From: an uncultured Pelagibacteraceae bacterium
GTDB lineage: Bacteria > Pseudomonadota > Alphaproteobacteria > Pelagibacterales > Pelagibacteraceae
Length of the DNA: 64,000 nt
Assembly (NCBI GenBank): GCA_902613065.1
Contig: CACMFU010000007.1
Span: forward strand, 1 to 64,000
Reading direction: 5' to 3'
Positions 18,135-27,940 of this stretch are shown here, one piece after another. Made by a program: the position numbers and the translations under genes. Under the pieces are notes generated by a model. It had not been told where the DNA came from. It ran no database searches and was given only the letters and a program-made list of their open reading frames with translations. The number at the start of each line of letters is the position of its first letter. Position 1 is the stretch's first letter.

Positions 18135-18992
18135 ATGTATAATTTTGAATTAAATGATAATTTAAAACCTGGGCTATATTGTGTTTCAACACCAATAGGA
18201 AACTTGGGTGATATTACTTTAAGAGCTATATACATACTTAATAAATCAGACATGATTTTGTCAGAAGACACAAGAGTTTCAAGTAAACTGTTATCTAGGT
18301 TCAATATAAATACAAAATTATTGTCTAATCATAAATTCAATGAAAAAAAAAATATTCAAAATGTATTAAATTTATTAAAAGAAAATAAAATAATCTCTAT
18401 AATTTCAGATGCAGGTACTCCAACAATTTCAGATCCAGGTGGAATTTTGATAAATGAATGCATCAAGAATAAAATCAACATATTTCCAGTTCCAGGATCT
18501 TCTGCCGCTACAGCGGCTGTCTCAATAAGCGGCTTTTCAAACAATTTCTTATTTTGTGGTTTTTTACCTGATAAAAAGTTACAAATTGATCAACTTTTTC
18601 AAAAGATCTCTAATTTAAATTACTCAATTGTTTTTTTTATTTCACCAAAAAAAATAAAAAAAATCATAAATCAAATCCAAAAATATTTTGATAATAGAGA
18701 TATTTTGATTACTAGAGAAATGACAAAATTGCATGAAGAATATATTAGAGACAAGGTTAAAAACCTTAATAAAATTAAATTAACAGAAAAAGGTGAGATT
18801 ACCGTAGTTATATCAGAAAATCCAAATTTACAAAATAGGTTACAAGTAATTGAAGAATCAGTTAAAAAAAAAATAATTAAACTTTTAAAAAAAATGTCGA
18901 TTAAAGATATTACATCAAAAATCAGCAAAGAAAATAATATATCAAAAAAAATTGTTTATGATTTTTGTTTAAAGAAAAAAAATGAAACTTAA
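18135..18992 (+). CDS. rsmI: 16S rRNA 2'-O-methyltransferase RsmI (C1402)
   Basis: The 285-residue SAM methyltransferase has the tetrapyrrole-methylase fold: LYCVSTPIGNLGDITLRA, LSEDTRVSSKLL, SDAGTPTISDPG and FPVPGSSAATAA, all typical RsmI blocks. It modifies the 16S rRNA P-site. The ATG is only 3 bp from the divergent start of the LpoA-like gene, so each promoter must lie inside the other gene. Its 3' end overlaps the BON lipoprotein start by 11 nt. Confidence 0.97.
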   Translation: MYNFELNDNLKPGLYCVSTPIGNLGDITLRAIYILNKSDMILSEDTRVSSKLLSRFNINTKLLSNHKFNEKKNIQNVLNLLKENKIISIISDAGTPTISDPGGILINECIKNKINIFPVPGSSAATAAVSISGFSNNFLFCGFLPDKKLQIDQLFQKISNLNYSIVFFISPKKIKKIINQIQKYFDNRDILITREMTKLHEEYIRDKVKNLNKIKLTEKGEITVVISENPNLQNRLQVIEESVKKKIIKLLKKMSIKDITSKISKENNISKKIVYDFCLKKKNET

Positions 18993-19575
18993 AAATATTA
19001 TATTGATCTTGATTTTCGTATTTATTTCAGGATGTGTTGGATACTCATCAACTGGAGTTTTAGGAACAGGAGTCTCAATAGCAATGGATCCAAGAACTAT
19101 TGGAACGCAGATTGATGACTCTTTAATGCAAAAAAATTTAAGAGCAAAATTATTGTTAATGGACAAGAGTTATTTACTAAATGTAAAGTCTAAAGTTTTA
19201 GATGGTCGAATATTTATAACAGGTAAAGTAGATTCGGTTGAAGAAAAGTTAAAAATTACAAAACTAGGATGGGAAATTAAAGGCGCAAGATCAGTCAAAA
19301 ATGATTTAAAAATAAAAGAAAAATTCAACTTTAAACAAACTGCAAAAGATGTATTGATAACTTCCCAATTAAGGACTGCTTTAATAACAAATAAAAAAAT
19401 CAAGTCCGCTAACTATGATATCGATACATATAAAAAAATCATATATGTTTATGGCATTTCACAAAATGAAGATGAAAGAGCTGAAGTTATAAATGAAGCA
19501 AAGCAAGTTCTCGATGTGGAAGATGTTATCACAAGCATTTTTTTGGTTGAGGACTTGAGAGTATTAAAAAATTAA
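18982..19575 (+). CDS. BON-domain lipoprotein (DolP/YraP-like)
   Basis: The 197-residue protein has a lipoprotein signal with lipobox FISGC (Cys18) and two BON-type segments: IGTQIDDSLMQKNLRAKLL ... GRIFITGKVDS at about 35-90, and DVLITSQLRTALI ... YVYGISQNEDE at about 115-170. E. coli DolP, an outer-membrane lipoprotein with two BON domains tied to envelope integrity and BAM function, lies downstream of rsmI too. The 11-nt overlap with rsmI suggests co-translation. The yraN gene that often lies between is not here. Confidence 0.85.
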   Translation: MKLKNIILILIFVFISGCVGYSSTGVLGTGVSIAMDPRTIGTQIDDSLMQKNLRAKLLLMDKSYLLNVKSKVLDGRIFITGKVDSVEEKLKITKLGWEIKGARSVKNDLKIKEKFNFKQTAKDVLITSQLRTALITNKKIKSANYDIDTYKKIIYVYGISQNEDERAEVINEAKQVLDVEDVITSIFLVEDLRVLKN

Positions 19576-21860
19576 TTTGGTTTTTTGTAATTAATCACCC
19601 CCGCCGAATAAGCTGCCACAGATGCTAAATTTAATATGTCAGAGGTCGATGATCTTAATGGAGCAATTTCAATTGCTTGACCTAAGCCGATTAATAGTGG
19701 TCCTATAACTTTTGCACCACCAAGAGTTTTCATTATTTTATAAGTTATAGCAGCACTATGCTGTCCAGGCATAATCAATATATTTGCGTTACCAACAATA
19801 TCAGAGAATGGATAAAGATCTTTATATTCATCGCTTAAAGCTACATCAGGCTGCATATCCCCATCAAACTTAAAGTTAACCTTTTTACTTTTTAAAATTT
19901 CTACGGCATCTCGTATATGTTTAGTTCTAGCAGTAATTGGTTGGCCAAAGGTTGAGTGTGAAAGAAAAGCAACTTTTGGTTCAAATCCAAATAATTTTGC
20001 AACCCTAGATGCAGATATAGCTATTTCAGAAAGTTGTTCAGAAGTTGGATATTCGTGAACACTTGTATCTGCAATAAATACCGTTTTTCCCTTATTTACA
20101 ATCATGTTCAATCCAAACATAATTTCCCCTGGTCTTGCATCTATGACCTTTTTTACTTTCTCAAGAGATTGTCCATACCTTCTAGAATTTCCAGTAACCA
20201 TTGCATCCGCATCACCACAAGCAACCATGCAAGAACCCCATATAACTCTGTCATTTCTAACCATTTTATCACAATCTCTTTCAAGCAATCCCTCTGTTCT
20301 TTGAAGTTTTTTAAATAGGTAATTTACATATTTTTTTCGTTTGTCATTCAAAGTAGAGTTCACAATCATAATGTCAAAGTTTTCTCCGTAACCAATCTCT
20401 CTAAGTTTTTCTTTAACCACTTTTTCTTTAGCAACTAAAATAGGTGTACCTAATCCACTATTTTTAAATGCTATTGCAGCCTTCAAAGTATTTTCATCTT
20501 CACCATCAGCAAACACAACTTTTTTGTTTGTTTTTTTTATTTGGTTGTTTATTCCCTGCATAATAGTCACAGATGGATCAAGCCTTTGTTTTAGCTGTTC
20601 AGAATATTGATCAAAATTTTCTATTTTTTTTCTAGCAACACCAGATTTTATAGCAGCTTTTGCGACTGCTACTGGTATTACACTTATTAACCGAGGGTCA
20701 AAAGTAGATGGAATAATATATTCTTTTCCATAATTAGGTCTTTCTCCACCCATTGCAGCTGCGACCTCGTCAGGAACAAATTCCCTTGCAAGGGAAGCAA
20801 TAGCATTAGCTGCTGCAACTTTCATTTCTTCATTAATAGTTTTTGCTCTAACATCTAATGCTCCCCTAAATATGTATGGAAAACCAATTAAATTATTTAC
20901 TTGGTTTGGATAATCGGATCTGCCTGTTGCTATAATTGCATCATTTCTAACTTCTTCAATATCTTCAGGTTTAATTTCAGGATCCGGATTTGCGCACGCA
21001 AATATAATTGGATTTTTAGCCATTTTTTTAACCATATTCTTTTTTACAACACCTGCAGCGGATAAGCCTAAAAATACATCTGCATTTTTCATCGCATCAT
21101 CTAAACTTTTATCTTTTGTTTCTACTGCAAATTCTTTTTTCCAGGAATTAATATCTTTTCTATTTTTGTTTATTACTCCTTTTGTATCCAACATCTTAAT
21201 ATTATTTTTTGGAATACCTGTGCTTCTAAATAATTTTGCACACGCCATAGCCGCAGCACCCGCACCATTTATTACTATTTTTATTTTTTTTAAGTTTTTT
21301 TTAGCAATATCAACCGCGTTAATTAATGCAGCTGTTGTTATGATTGCCGTCCCATGTTGATCATCATGAAAGACAGGAATATCTAGAATTTTTTTTAATT
21401 CTTCTTCGATTATAAAACAGTTTGGAGCTGCAATATCTTCAAGATTTATACCACCAAAACTTTTTGCTATATGCTTTATTGAATTAATTATTTCTTTTGT
21501 ATTCTCTGTGTCTATTTCTAAATCTATAGAATCAATATCTGCAAATCTTTTAAATAAAACTGCTTTTCCTTCCATCACTGGTTTTGATGCTATTGCACCC
21601 AAATTTCCTAGCCCTAATATTGCTGATCCATTACTAATTACAGCGACTAGGTTTCCTTTCGTAGTGTATTCATATGCTAACTCAGGATTATCTGCTATCG
21701 CTTTTACTGGAGCAGCAACACCAGGAGAATAAGCTAGGGCCAAGTCTCTTTTTGTAGTTACAGGCTTAGATGAAACTATCTCTATTTTGCCAGATTTATC
21801 ATTAGTATGAAAATCTAAAGCTTCTTTATCAGAATAATGTTCAATTTTGTTTTTTTTCAT
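19572..21860 (-). CDS. maeB: NADP-dependent malic enzyme with phosphotransacetylase-like domain
   Basis: The 762-residue protein has an N-terminal malic enzyme domain (about 1-430; LALAYSPGVAAPV, VFHDDQHGTAII, the NAD(P)-binding INGAGAAAMACAKL, FACANPDPEI) fused to a C-terminal phosphate acetyl/butyryltransferase-like domain (about 430-762; VFADGEDENTLKAA, GQHSAAITYKIMK). It decarboxylates malate to pyruvate with NADPH. The second domain is usually regulatory (acetyl-CoA sensing) rather than catalytic. Full length. Confidence 0.97.
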   Translation of the reverse strand: MKKNKIEHYSDKEALDFHTNDKSGKIEIVSSKPVTTKRDLALAYSPGVAAPVKAIADNPELAYEYTTKGNLVAVISNGSAILGLGNLGAIASKPVMEGKAVLFKRFADIDSIDLEIDTENTKEIINSIKHIAKSFGGINLEDIAAPNCFIIEEELKKILDIPVFHDDQHGTAIITTAALINAVDIAKKNLKKIKIVINGAGAAAMACAKLFRSTGIPKNNIKMLDTKGVINKNRKDINSWKKEFAVETKDKSLDDAMKNADVFLGLSAAGVVKKNMVKKMAKNPIIFACANPDPEIKPEDIEEVRNDAIIATGRSDYPNQVNNLIGFPYIFRGALDVRAKTINEEMKVAAANAIASLAREFVPDEVAAAMGGERPNYGKEYIIPSTFDPRLISVIPVAVAKAAIKSGVARKKIENFDQYSEQLKQRLDPSVTIMQGINNQIKKTNKKVVFADGEDENTLKAAIAFKNSGLGTPILVAKEKVVKEKLREIGYGENFDIMIVNSTLNDKRKKYVNYLFKKLQRTEGLLERDCDKMVRNDRVIWGSCMVACGDADAMVTGNSRRYGQSLEKVKKVIDARPGEIMFGLNMIVNKGKTVFIADTSVHEYPTSEQLSEIAISASRVAKLFGFEPKVAFLSHSTFGQPITARTKHIRDAVEILKSKKVNFKFDGDMQPDVALSDEYKDLYPFSDIVGNANILIMPGQHSAAITYKIMKTLGGAKVIGPLLIGLGQAIEIAPLRSSTSDILNLASVAAYSAGVINYKKPN

Positions 21861-21903
21861 TATTTGTTAGATATACAAAAGGATTAAGCTACTAATATGA
21901 TTT

Positions 21904-23430
21904 ATGAATTTAATTAAGTCAACAGGCACATTTAGTCTGTTTGTTATACTAAGCAGAATTTTAGGATACATTAGAGACTTTTTTATAGCTATTTATCTTG
22001 GTTCGGGACCAATTGCCGATGCATTCTTCGTAGCATTTAGAATACCAAACACCTTTAGAAGATTATTTGCAGAAGGTACTTTTAATGCAGCATTTGTTCC
22101 ATCTTATACATCGCAACTACTGTCTAGTAAAAGAAAAGCACAAAAATTTGCAAGCTCGGTATTTAATTTATTAGTCTTAGCACTTTTAAGTCTAACAATA
22201 CTAGTAGAGATTTTTATGCCAAGCTTTATAAAATTGATCGCCCCTGGCTTCTCAGACTTAGATGAAAAGTTTAAATTAGCAGTTGATTTAACAAGAATTA
22301 CTTTCCCTTTTTTATTTTTCATAAGCATAGCTTCTTTTTTTTCAGCAATTTTAAATTCTCACAATAAATTTGCTGCTGCTGCAGCTGCTCCGCTCTTTTT
22401 AAATATAATATTAATAATATGTTTCCTTTTTATAAAAAATGACACTGATTTAGTTTACTATATAAGTTATGCAATAACATTTGCGGGAATTGTTCAGTTT
22501 GTATTTTTAATTATTTTTACCAGAAAATATTTTAATCCAAGTTTTAAATTCAATTTCCAAATAGATAATAAAATAAAATTCTTTTTTAAAAAGCTCTTAC
22601 CAAGTATATTTTCATCAGGTGTTACACAAATTAATATATTAGTTGGAACAATAATTGCTTCTTTTCAAGCAAGTGCGGTTTCTTATTTGTATTATGCAGA
22701 TAGAATATACCAGATAAATTTAGCAATAGCAGGGATTGCAATCGGAATAATCATTTTACCCAACCTTAGTAGACATGTTAAGAGTAAAAATAAAATAAAA
22801 TTAGAAATTTTACAAAATAAATCTTTGGAGTTGAGTTTATTTTTAAGTCTTCCTGCAACTCTTGCATTAATTTTTGCTTCTGAAGAAATTGTTTCTTCAC
22901 TTTTTGGGTATGGATCTTTTAATGAGGAAAGCGTTAAAAATTCAGCTCTTGCATTATTTTATTTTGCATTGGGTCTACCTGCATTTTCAATGATAAAAAT
23001 ATTTTCAAGTTTTATATTTGCCAGAAATGATACTAAAACACCTTTTTACTTTTCATTGATTTCTGTAATTTTGAATATTGTTATTAGTGTATCTTTATTT
23101 AGTAAACTAGGTTTTATTATAATTCCTATAGCAACAACTATTTCTTCGTGGTTGAATGGATTCTTACTTATGGTATTTGTCCTAAATAAAAATTATTTTA
23201 ATTTTAATAATTCATTTTTTACACAGCTTTTTAAAATACTTATTTCAAATTTAATTTGTTTGGGATTATTTAAAATATTAATAAATTATTTTAGTAATTA
23301 TTTTATATTTTCAAATAGTTATAAATTTTTAGCAATTATATTATTAGTCCTTTTAACTTTCGCTTTTTATTTGTTGATTTCAATACTCATTAAGGCCTTT
23401 AAAATATCTGATATTAAATTAAACTATTAA
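21904..23430 (+). CDS. murJ: Lipid II flippase MurJ
   Basis: The 508-residue, very hydrophobic protein has about 14 predicted membrane segments. The N-terminal SRILGYIRDFFIAIYLGSG and RIPNTFRRLFAEGTFNAAFVPSY blocks are classic MurJ/MviN. It flips lipid II for peptidoglycan synthesis. It is divergent from maeB (43 bp between starts) and 3 bp before trpS, a common alphaproteobacterial pair. Confidence 0.97.
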   Translation: MNLIKSTGTFSLFVILSRILGYIRDFFIAIYLGSGPIADAFFVAFRIPNTFRRLFAEGTFNAAFVPSYTSQLLSSKRKAQKFASSVFNLLVLALLSLTILVEIFMPSFIKLIAPGFSDLDEKFKLAVDLTRITFPFLFFISIASFFSAILNSHNKFAAAAAAPLFLNIILIICFLFIKNDTDLVYYISYAITFAGIVQFVFLIIFTRKYFNPSFKFNFQIDNKIKFFFKKLLPSIFSSGVTQINILVGTIIASFQASAVSYLYYADRIYQINLAIAGIAIGIIILPNLSRHVKSKNKIKLEILQNKSLELSLFLSLPATLALIFASEEIVSSLFGYGSFNEESVKNSALALFYFALGLPAFSMIKIFSSFIFARNDTKTPFYFSLISVILNIVISVSLFSKLGFIIIPIATTISSWLNGFLLMVFVLNKNYFNFNNSFFTQLFKILISNLICLGLFKILINYFSNYFIFSNSYKFLAIILLVLLTFAFYLLISILIKAFKISDIKLNY

Positions 23431-23433
23431 ACT

Positions 23434-24435
23434 ATGTCTAAAAAAATTTTTTCTGGAGTTCAACCAACAGGAAATCTACATCTTGGTAATTATATAGGTG
23501 CTATAAAAAACTTTGTTGATTTGCAAAACAATAAAGATAACAGATGCATTTTTTGTGTTGTTGATCTTCATGCCATTACTGTAATACAAGATCCGATAGA
23601 GTTAAAAAATAATATTAGAGAAACGGCAGCAGCATTTATAGCAAGCGGCATTGATCCAAAAAATAGTATAATATTTAATCAATCCTTGGTACCTGCACAC
23701 TCTGAGGGTTCTTGGATTTTAGGATGTATTGCTAAAATGGGATGGCTCAATAGAATGACACAATTCAAAGAGAAAGCTGGAAAAGACAAGGAAAAAGCTA
23801 GTGTTGGTTTATATATTTATCCAGTTCTAATGGCCTCTGATATTCTTTTATATGATGCTACTCATGTTCCAGTTGGAGATGATCAAAAACAGCACCTAGA
23901 ACTCTGTAGAGATATAGCTCAAAAATTTAATAACGAATATAGATGTCCAGATTTTTTAAGACCTCCTGAGCCACTTATACAAAAAAATTTTTCAAGAATA
24001 ATGAGTTTGAAAGATGGAACTAAAAAAATGAGCAAGTCAGATATCGCTGGAGGTAGTAGGATCAATCTAACAGATACCGAGGATCAAATTATTAATAAAA
24101 TAAAAAAAGCTAAAACAGATAATGACACTCTGCCTGGAAGTAAAGATGGACTTCAAGGTAGACCTGAAGCAGAAAATTTAATGGGTATTTATTCTAGCCT
24201 AAGTAATCAAAATATTACTGATACATTAAATGAATTTGAGGGAAAAAATTTTTCTGATTTAAAAAATAAACTATCTGAAATTATTGTGACTAAACTGTCA
24301 CCTATATCAAAAGAAATACAAAAATTGTTATCAGATAAAAATTATATAGATCAAATTTTAGAGGATGGTGGTGAAAAGGCACAGGATATTTCATCTAAAA
24401 AAGTTAAAAAGATAAAAGAAATTGTTGGTTTTTAA
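23434..24435 (+). CDS. trpS: Tryptophanyl-tRNA synthetase
   Basis: The 333-residue class I synthetase has the HIGH-like HLGN in [15 protein letters not shown] and an intact KMSKS in [11 protein letters not shown]. The [10 protein letters not shown] motif binds the adenylate/tryptophan. Length is normal. It follows murJ after 3 bp and is probably co-transcribed with it. Confidence 0.98.
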   Translation: MSKKIFSGVQPTGNLHLGNYIGAIKNFVDLQNNKDNRCIFCVVDLHAITVIQDPIELKNNIRETAAAFIASGIDPKNSIIFNQSLVPAHSEGSWILGCIAKMGWLNRMTQFKEKAGKDKEKASVGLYIYPVLMASDILLYDATHVPVGDDQKQHLELCRDIAQKFNNEYRCPDFLRPPEPLIQKNFSRIMSLKDGTKKMSKSDIAGGSRINLTDTEDQIINKIKKAKTDNDTLPGSKDGLQGRPEAENLMGIYSSLSNQNITDTLNEFEGKNFSDLKNKLSEIIVTKLSPISKEIQKLLSDKNYIDQILEDGGEKAQDISSKKVKKIKEIVGF

Positions 24436-24472
24436 TCATTTAAAATTTTAAAATAAACACTATATAAAGCTT

Positions 24473-25015
24473 ATGTTTATACAAACTGAGATAACACCAA
24501 ATCCAAATTCATTAAAGTTTTTACCTGGTAGAAAGGTGTCAAATAATGGCTCTCTAGAAGTTTTAAATCAGGATGATACAAATAATATACTTATAAAGAA
24601 TTTATTACAAATAAATGGAGTGACGGGAGTTTTTTTGGGGGAAGATTTCTTTTCAATAAATAAAGAAGAAAATATAAAATGGGAAGATATTCAACATATT
24701 GTTATATCTTATGTAAATGAATATTATGCTAATGGAAATACTTGCATAGTCGATAAAACAAATGAAGAAGAGCAAAACAAAAATTATTCAGAGATTGAAA
24801 AAAAAATTATAAGTATACTAGATTCTAAAATCAGACCCGCTGTTGCGAGAGACGGAGGAGATATAAAGTTTCAAGAATTTAAGGATGGAAAAGTTAAGGT
24901 CCTATTAAAAGGAAGTTGTTCAGGCTGCCCTTCTTCAACTCTTACTTTAAAAAAGGGAGTGGAAAATTTGCTTTGTCATTATATTCCTGAAGTTAAAGAA
25001 GTTTTAGCTGTATAA
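24473..25015 (+). CDS. Nfu-type Fe-S cluster carrier protein
   Basis: The 180-residue protein has an Nfu N-terminal domain (MFIQTEITPNPNSLKFLPG) and a C-terminal NifU-like domain with the cluster-binding CSGC at residues 149-152 in GSCSGCPSSTLTLK. It carries [4Fe-4S] clusters to targets, such as MiaB and Nth encoded nearby. It is 37 bp after trpS; that gap has an AT-rich TTTAAAATTTTAAA palindrome and a TATATAAAG, so it may have its own promoter. Confidence 0.93.
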   Translation: MFIQTEITPNPNSLKFLPGRKVSNNGSLEVLNQDDTNNILIKNLLQINGVTGVFLGEDFFSINKEENIKWEDIQHIVISYVNEYYANGNTCIVDKTNEEEQNKNYSEIEKKIISILDSKIRPAVARDGGDIKFQEFKDGKVKVLLKGSCSGCPSSTLTLKKGVENLLCHYIPEVKEVLAV

Positions 25016-25043
25016 TTAAAAAATAATAACTATATTGGAATTA

Positions 25044-26135
25044 ATGGTTAGATCTGCAAAAAATAAAAATTTTAAACAGAATAAAAAAAAATATAACGTA
25101 TTTAGATTTTTAGGCATCAGTCTTTTTATGATTTTCTCATTTTTTTCTTTACCAACAGTTAATGATTTTTTAGTTAAAAATTTAAATTTTAAAAAATCTA
25201 TTATATCTAACGCTGGAGTAAATTTTGACCAAGAGCTAGAAAAAAGGAAAAAAGTACTTGGGGGAGAAATAGAGACTAAAACAAAAAATTTAAATCTAAA
25301 AAATATTTTTGCTGATATTGATTTTTTCAGCACTGAAGATGAGGGACAAAATTCAATAAGATTTGATGCAAGAACAATTGAGCAATTATTCAAAGATACA
25401 AATTATAACCTAGAAAAAGTTAGAAAGACTAAGTTAGTAAATATTGGTAATAAAATTGACCATCTTCCAAAAGAGATTAAAAGCATTGAAAGTTCAAAGA
25501 AGAGAAAGAGATTATTTATTCAAATAGTTTTACCCTTAATTGTTGAGGAGAACGCTAAAATTCGACTTGATAGAAAAGAACTATTTCGAATATTAAAAAA
25601 AAATATTAACACTAAAAATGAAAAGAAATGGTTAAAAGAAAAATTCAAACAATATGGTTTAAAAGATGGGGATTTTTATTCTTTAAAAATTAGAATGGAT
25701 GAAATTCCTGTATCTTTAGCGCTTGCCCAAGCAGCAAAGGAAACCGGTTGGGGAACATCCAGATTTGCACAAGAGGGTAATGCATTATTTGGACAATGGA
25801 CATGGAATGGAGAAGGAATCAGACCAGCAGGTGTAGATAAAAATGCAAAACATAAAGTCGCAAAATTTGCAGTTCTTAAAGCATCAGTGAGAGCATATCA
25901 ACGAAATTTAAATACTCATAGTAGCTATATCGAATTTAGAAAAGAAAGAGCAATTCAAAGAGACAATGATGAAACATTAGACAGTTTAAAGCTGGTAAAT
26001 TATTTAGATAAATATGCAGAAACAGGACAACAATACATTGATGTGTTGAAACAAATTATAAAACAAAATTCACTCACAGATTTTGATGATGTGAATGTAA
26101 TGCCTACAAGTAATAAGACTAAAAAATTAATTTAA
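25044..26135 (+). CDS. Glucosaminidase domain (Bax/GH73-like) protein
   Basis: I use the ATG at 25044 (363 residues); a TTG three codons upstream is also in frame. There is one N-terminal membrane anchor (FLGISLFMIFSFFSLP) after a basic segment. The C-terminal third holds a lysozyme-like fold with SLALAQAAKETGWGTSRFA (catalytic Glu near 234) and LFGQWTWNGEGI, as in Bax and FlgJ-type N-acetylglucosaminidases. Likely a peptidoglycan hydrolase facing the periplasm. Its 3' end overlaps the polysaccharide deacetylase by 4 nt. Confidence 0.85.
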   Translation: MVRSAKNKNFKQNKKKYNVFRFLGISLFMIFSFFSLPTVNDFLVKNLNFKKSIISNAGVNFDQELEKRKKVLGGEIETKTKNLNLKNIFADIDFFSTEDEGQNSIRFDARTIEQLFKDTNYNLEKVRKTKLVNIGNKIDHLPKEIKSIESSKKRKRLFIQIVLPLIVEENAKIRLDRKELFRILKKNINTKNEKKWLKEKFKQYGLKDGDFYSLKIRMDEIPVSLALAQAAKETGWGTSRFAQEGNALFGQWTWNGEGIRPAGVDKNAKHKVAKFAVLKASVRAYQRNLNTHSSYIEFRKERAIQRDNDETLDSLKLVNYLDKYAETGQQYIDVLKQIIKQNSLTDFDDVNVMPTSNKTKKLI

Positions 26136-27193
26136 TTTTTAATAAATTGGAAACCTGCAAATCTCCAGCCCTCTTTATCTTTCAAAGAACAGTTAATTCT
26201 GCCTCTTCTTTCAATAAATTTTTCTGCAAAATTAATGTTTAGTATATTTTCAACTAGGACAATTTTTGTTTTTCTCCATTTTGAACCTTCATTTGAAAAG
26301 CAATTAATATTTTCTAAATTTTTTTGATCTTTAAAAAATTCTATCGTCATTTTAGGCGGGTTTTCTCCATCATTCATAAATTTGTTTTCAGGTTTAATAC
26401 TTTTATATTGAAGTGGCAAATAAGATATTACCTCTTTAAATCTTTTTAATTGTCCATATTTTTCATTTATGGGGAATCTTGGCAATTCATATCTATCTTT
26501 GTTTAAATCAATAACACCTGAATGTTGGCCAAATGCAAATTCAAAATTTTTTGAGATATAATTTTTCTGCTTTAAATTATACTCGCCAAAGGGATATGAA
26601 AAAAAAATTGGATTATAACCTAATTTATCATTAAAAATTTTAATTGATTTTTCAATATCTTCTTCAAACTTTTCAAAAGTAAATTTAGTTAAATAATCGT
26701 GTGAATGCGAATGATTACCAATGAAAGCAAAATTCTCTTTTTCCACCTCTTTTATTTGGTCCCAACTCATATATCCTTTATTTCCAACTGTTTCTGTTGA
26801 GACAAATAATATAAAAGGAATTCTTTTATTTTTTAAAATTGGCCAAGCATTTTCATAAAACGACATAAATGCATCATCAATAGTTAATAAAATTTTTTTT
26901 TGTTTCTTAACCTCTTTAAAATTTTTTGAAAATTCACTGGGGTTAAAAAAATTTAAATTGTTATCTTTTATTAAATTTATATGGTTTTTAAATATATCTA
27001 ATTTTATATTTGTAGATGGATACTTATTTTCTTCAAATCTATGATACATAACGGCTAAAACACCCTTTTCATCTTTAAAATATTTTTTATTTACTACTTC
27101 AGCTTTAACGTTTAAAAAAATAATAAAAAAAATGAATACTTTAGTTATTAACGCTGCAGATGATAAAATTTTATTTTCTCTCATAACTAACAT
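26132..27193 (-). CDS. Polysaccharide deacetylase family protein
   Basis: The 353-residue protein has a hydrophobic signal (VFIFFIIFLNVKA) and a NodB-type domain: VLAVMYHRF, the metal motif as LLTIDDAF (usually TFDDG), NHSHSHDYL with the His ligands, and FSYPFGEYN. The Gly of TFDDG is Ala here, while both Asp remain. It probably deacetylates a cell-wall or surface glycan. Starts at 27193 or 27184 both overlap the divergent tsaB start by more than 50 bp, so the real start may be a rare codon closer to the signal peptide. Confidence 0.8.
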   Translation of the reverse strand: MLVMRENKILSSAALITKVFIFFIIFLNVKAEVVNKKYFKDEKGVLAVMYHRFEENKYPSTNIKLDIFKNHINLIKDNNLNFFNPSEFSKNFKEVKKQKKILLTIDDAFMSFYENAWPILKNKRIPFILFVSTETVGNKGYMSWDQIKEVEKENFAFIGNHSHSHDYLTKFTFEKFEEDIEKSIKIFNDKLGYNPIFFSYPFGEYNLKQKNYISKNFEFAFGQHSGVIDLNKDRYELPRFPINEKYGQLKRFKEVISYLPLQYKSIKPENKFMNDGENPPKMTIEFFKDQKNLENINCFSNEGSKWRKTKIVLVENILNINFAEKFIERRGRINCSLKDKEGWRFAGFQFIKN

Positions 27194-27509
27194 AGAATCT
27201 TATACTACCGCTCATATAAACAGTAGGGAAAATTTTGATAAAATAATGATATTAATTTTAGATTTTCTCAATGAACATAATTCAAATTTAGATAAAATAA
27301 GTGAAATATTTGTCAATCAAGGCCCTGGCAAAATCTCAAGCATTAGAAATTCAATAGCAATTGCTAAAGGCATTGCTTTTGCAAAAAATATTGATTTATA
27401 TGGATTTTTAAGTGAACATTTGACAGATAAAAGCTTAGATCAATTAGTAAAAATTGATAAGAAAAATTTTACAAATATTAATTTGATTAAACCCCTTTAC
27501 TCGAGTTAA
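27132..27509 (+). CDS. tsaB: Half-length TsaB (t6A tRNA modification dimerisation subunit)
   Basis: The 125-residue protein has the TsaB N-terminal lobe: MNTLVINAADDKILF at the ATPase-fold start and IFVNQGPGKISSIRNSIAIAKGIA, matching the family's GPGSFTGLR(I)G region. Normal TsaB is about 200-230 residues, so the C-terminal lobe is missing; a clean stop follows and the next gene starts 8 bp later. TsaB partners with TsaD and TsaE in N6-threonylcarbamoyladenosine synthesis. The rimI gene that usually follows is absent. Confidence 0.85.
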   Translation: MNTLVINAADDKILFSLITNIESYTTAHINSRENFDKIMILILDFLNEHNSNLDKISEIFVNQGPGKISSIRNSIAIAKGIAFAKNIDLYGFLSEHLTDKSLDQLVKIDKKNFTNINLIKPLYSS

Positions 27510-27517
27510 AATATAAT

Positions 27518-27937
27518 ATGTTAGAAACTATTGAAGAAAAATGTCAAAAAAACGGAGTTAAACTTACCGATCAAAGAAGGATAATTGCAAGAGTTATCTC
27601 CGAATCGAAAAAAACATATGGAGAGTCTGACCATCCAGACGTTGATGAGTTATATAATAGAGTTTCTCAAATAGACTCTAAAATTAGCATTGCTACAGTA
27701 TATAGAACGGTGAAACTTTTTGAAGAAGCTGGTATATTAACAAAACACGATTTTAAGTCTGGTAAAGCTAGATATGAACTGAATGATGATCATAATCATC
27801 TAATTGATATAAAAACAGGAGAAATTATAGAATTTGTAGATGAAGAGATCGAGGAGTTACAAAAAAAAATTGCTGATAAATATGGTTATAAGCTTGTTGA
27901 TCATAAATTAGAATTATACGGAATCAAAAAAAAATAA
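27518..27937 (+). CDS. Fur/Mur-family metal-responsive regulator
   Basis: The 139-residue protein has the Fur winged helix (LTDQRRIIARVI, ISIATVYRTVKLFEEAGIL) and dimerisation domain with the HNHLI metal motif and a His-rich second site. The CxxC structural-zinc pair of E. coli Fur is replaced by HLIDIKTGEIIEF, as in alphaproteobacterial Fur/Mur. It may sense manganese or iron. The position tsaB-fur-miaB is common in alphaproteobacteria. A second Fur-superfamily member (Irr) is at 44.5 kb. Confidence 0.92.
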   Translation: MLETIEEKCQKNGVKLTDQRRIIARVISESKKTYGESDHPDVDELYNRVSQIDSKISIATVYRTVKLFEEAGILTKHDFKSGKARYELNDDHNHLIDIKTGEIIEFVDEEIEELQKKIADKYGYKLVDHKLELYGIKKK

Positions 27938-27940
27938 TTC

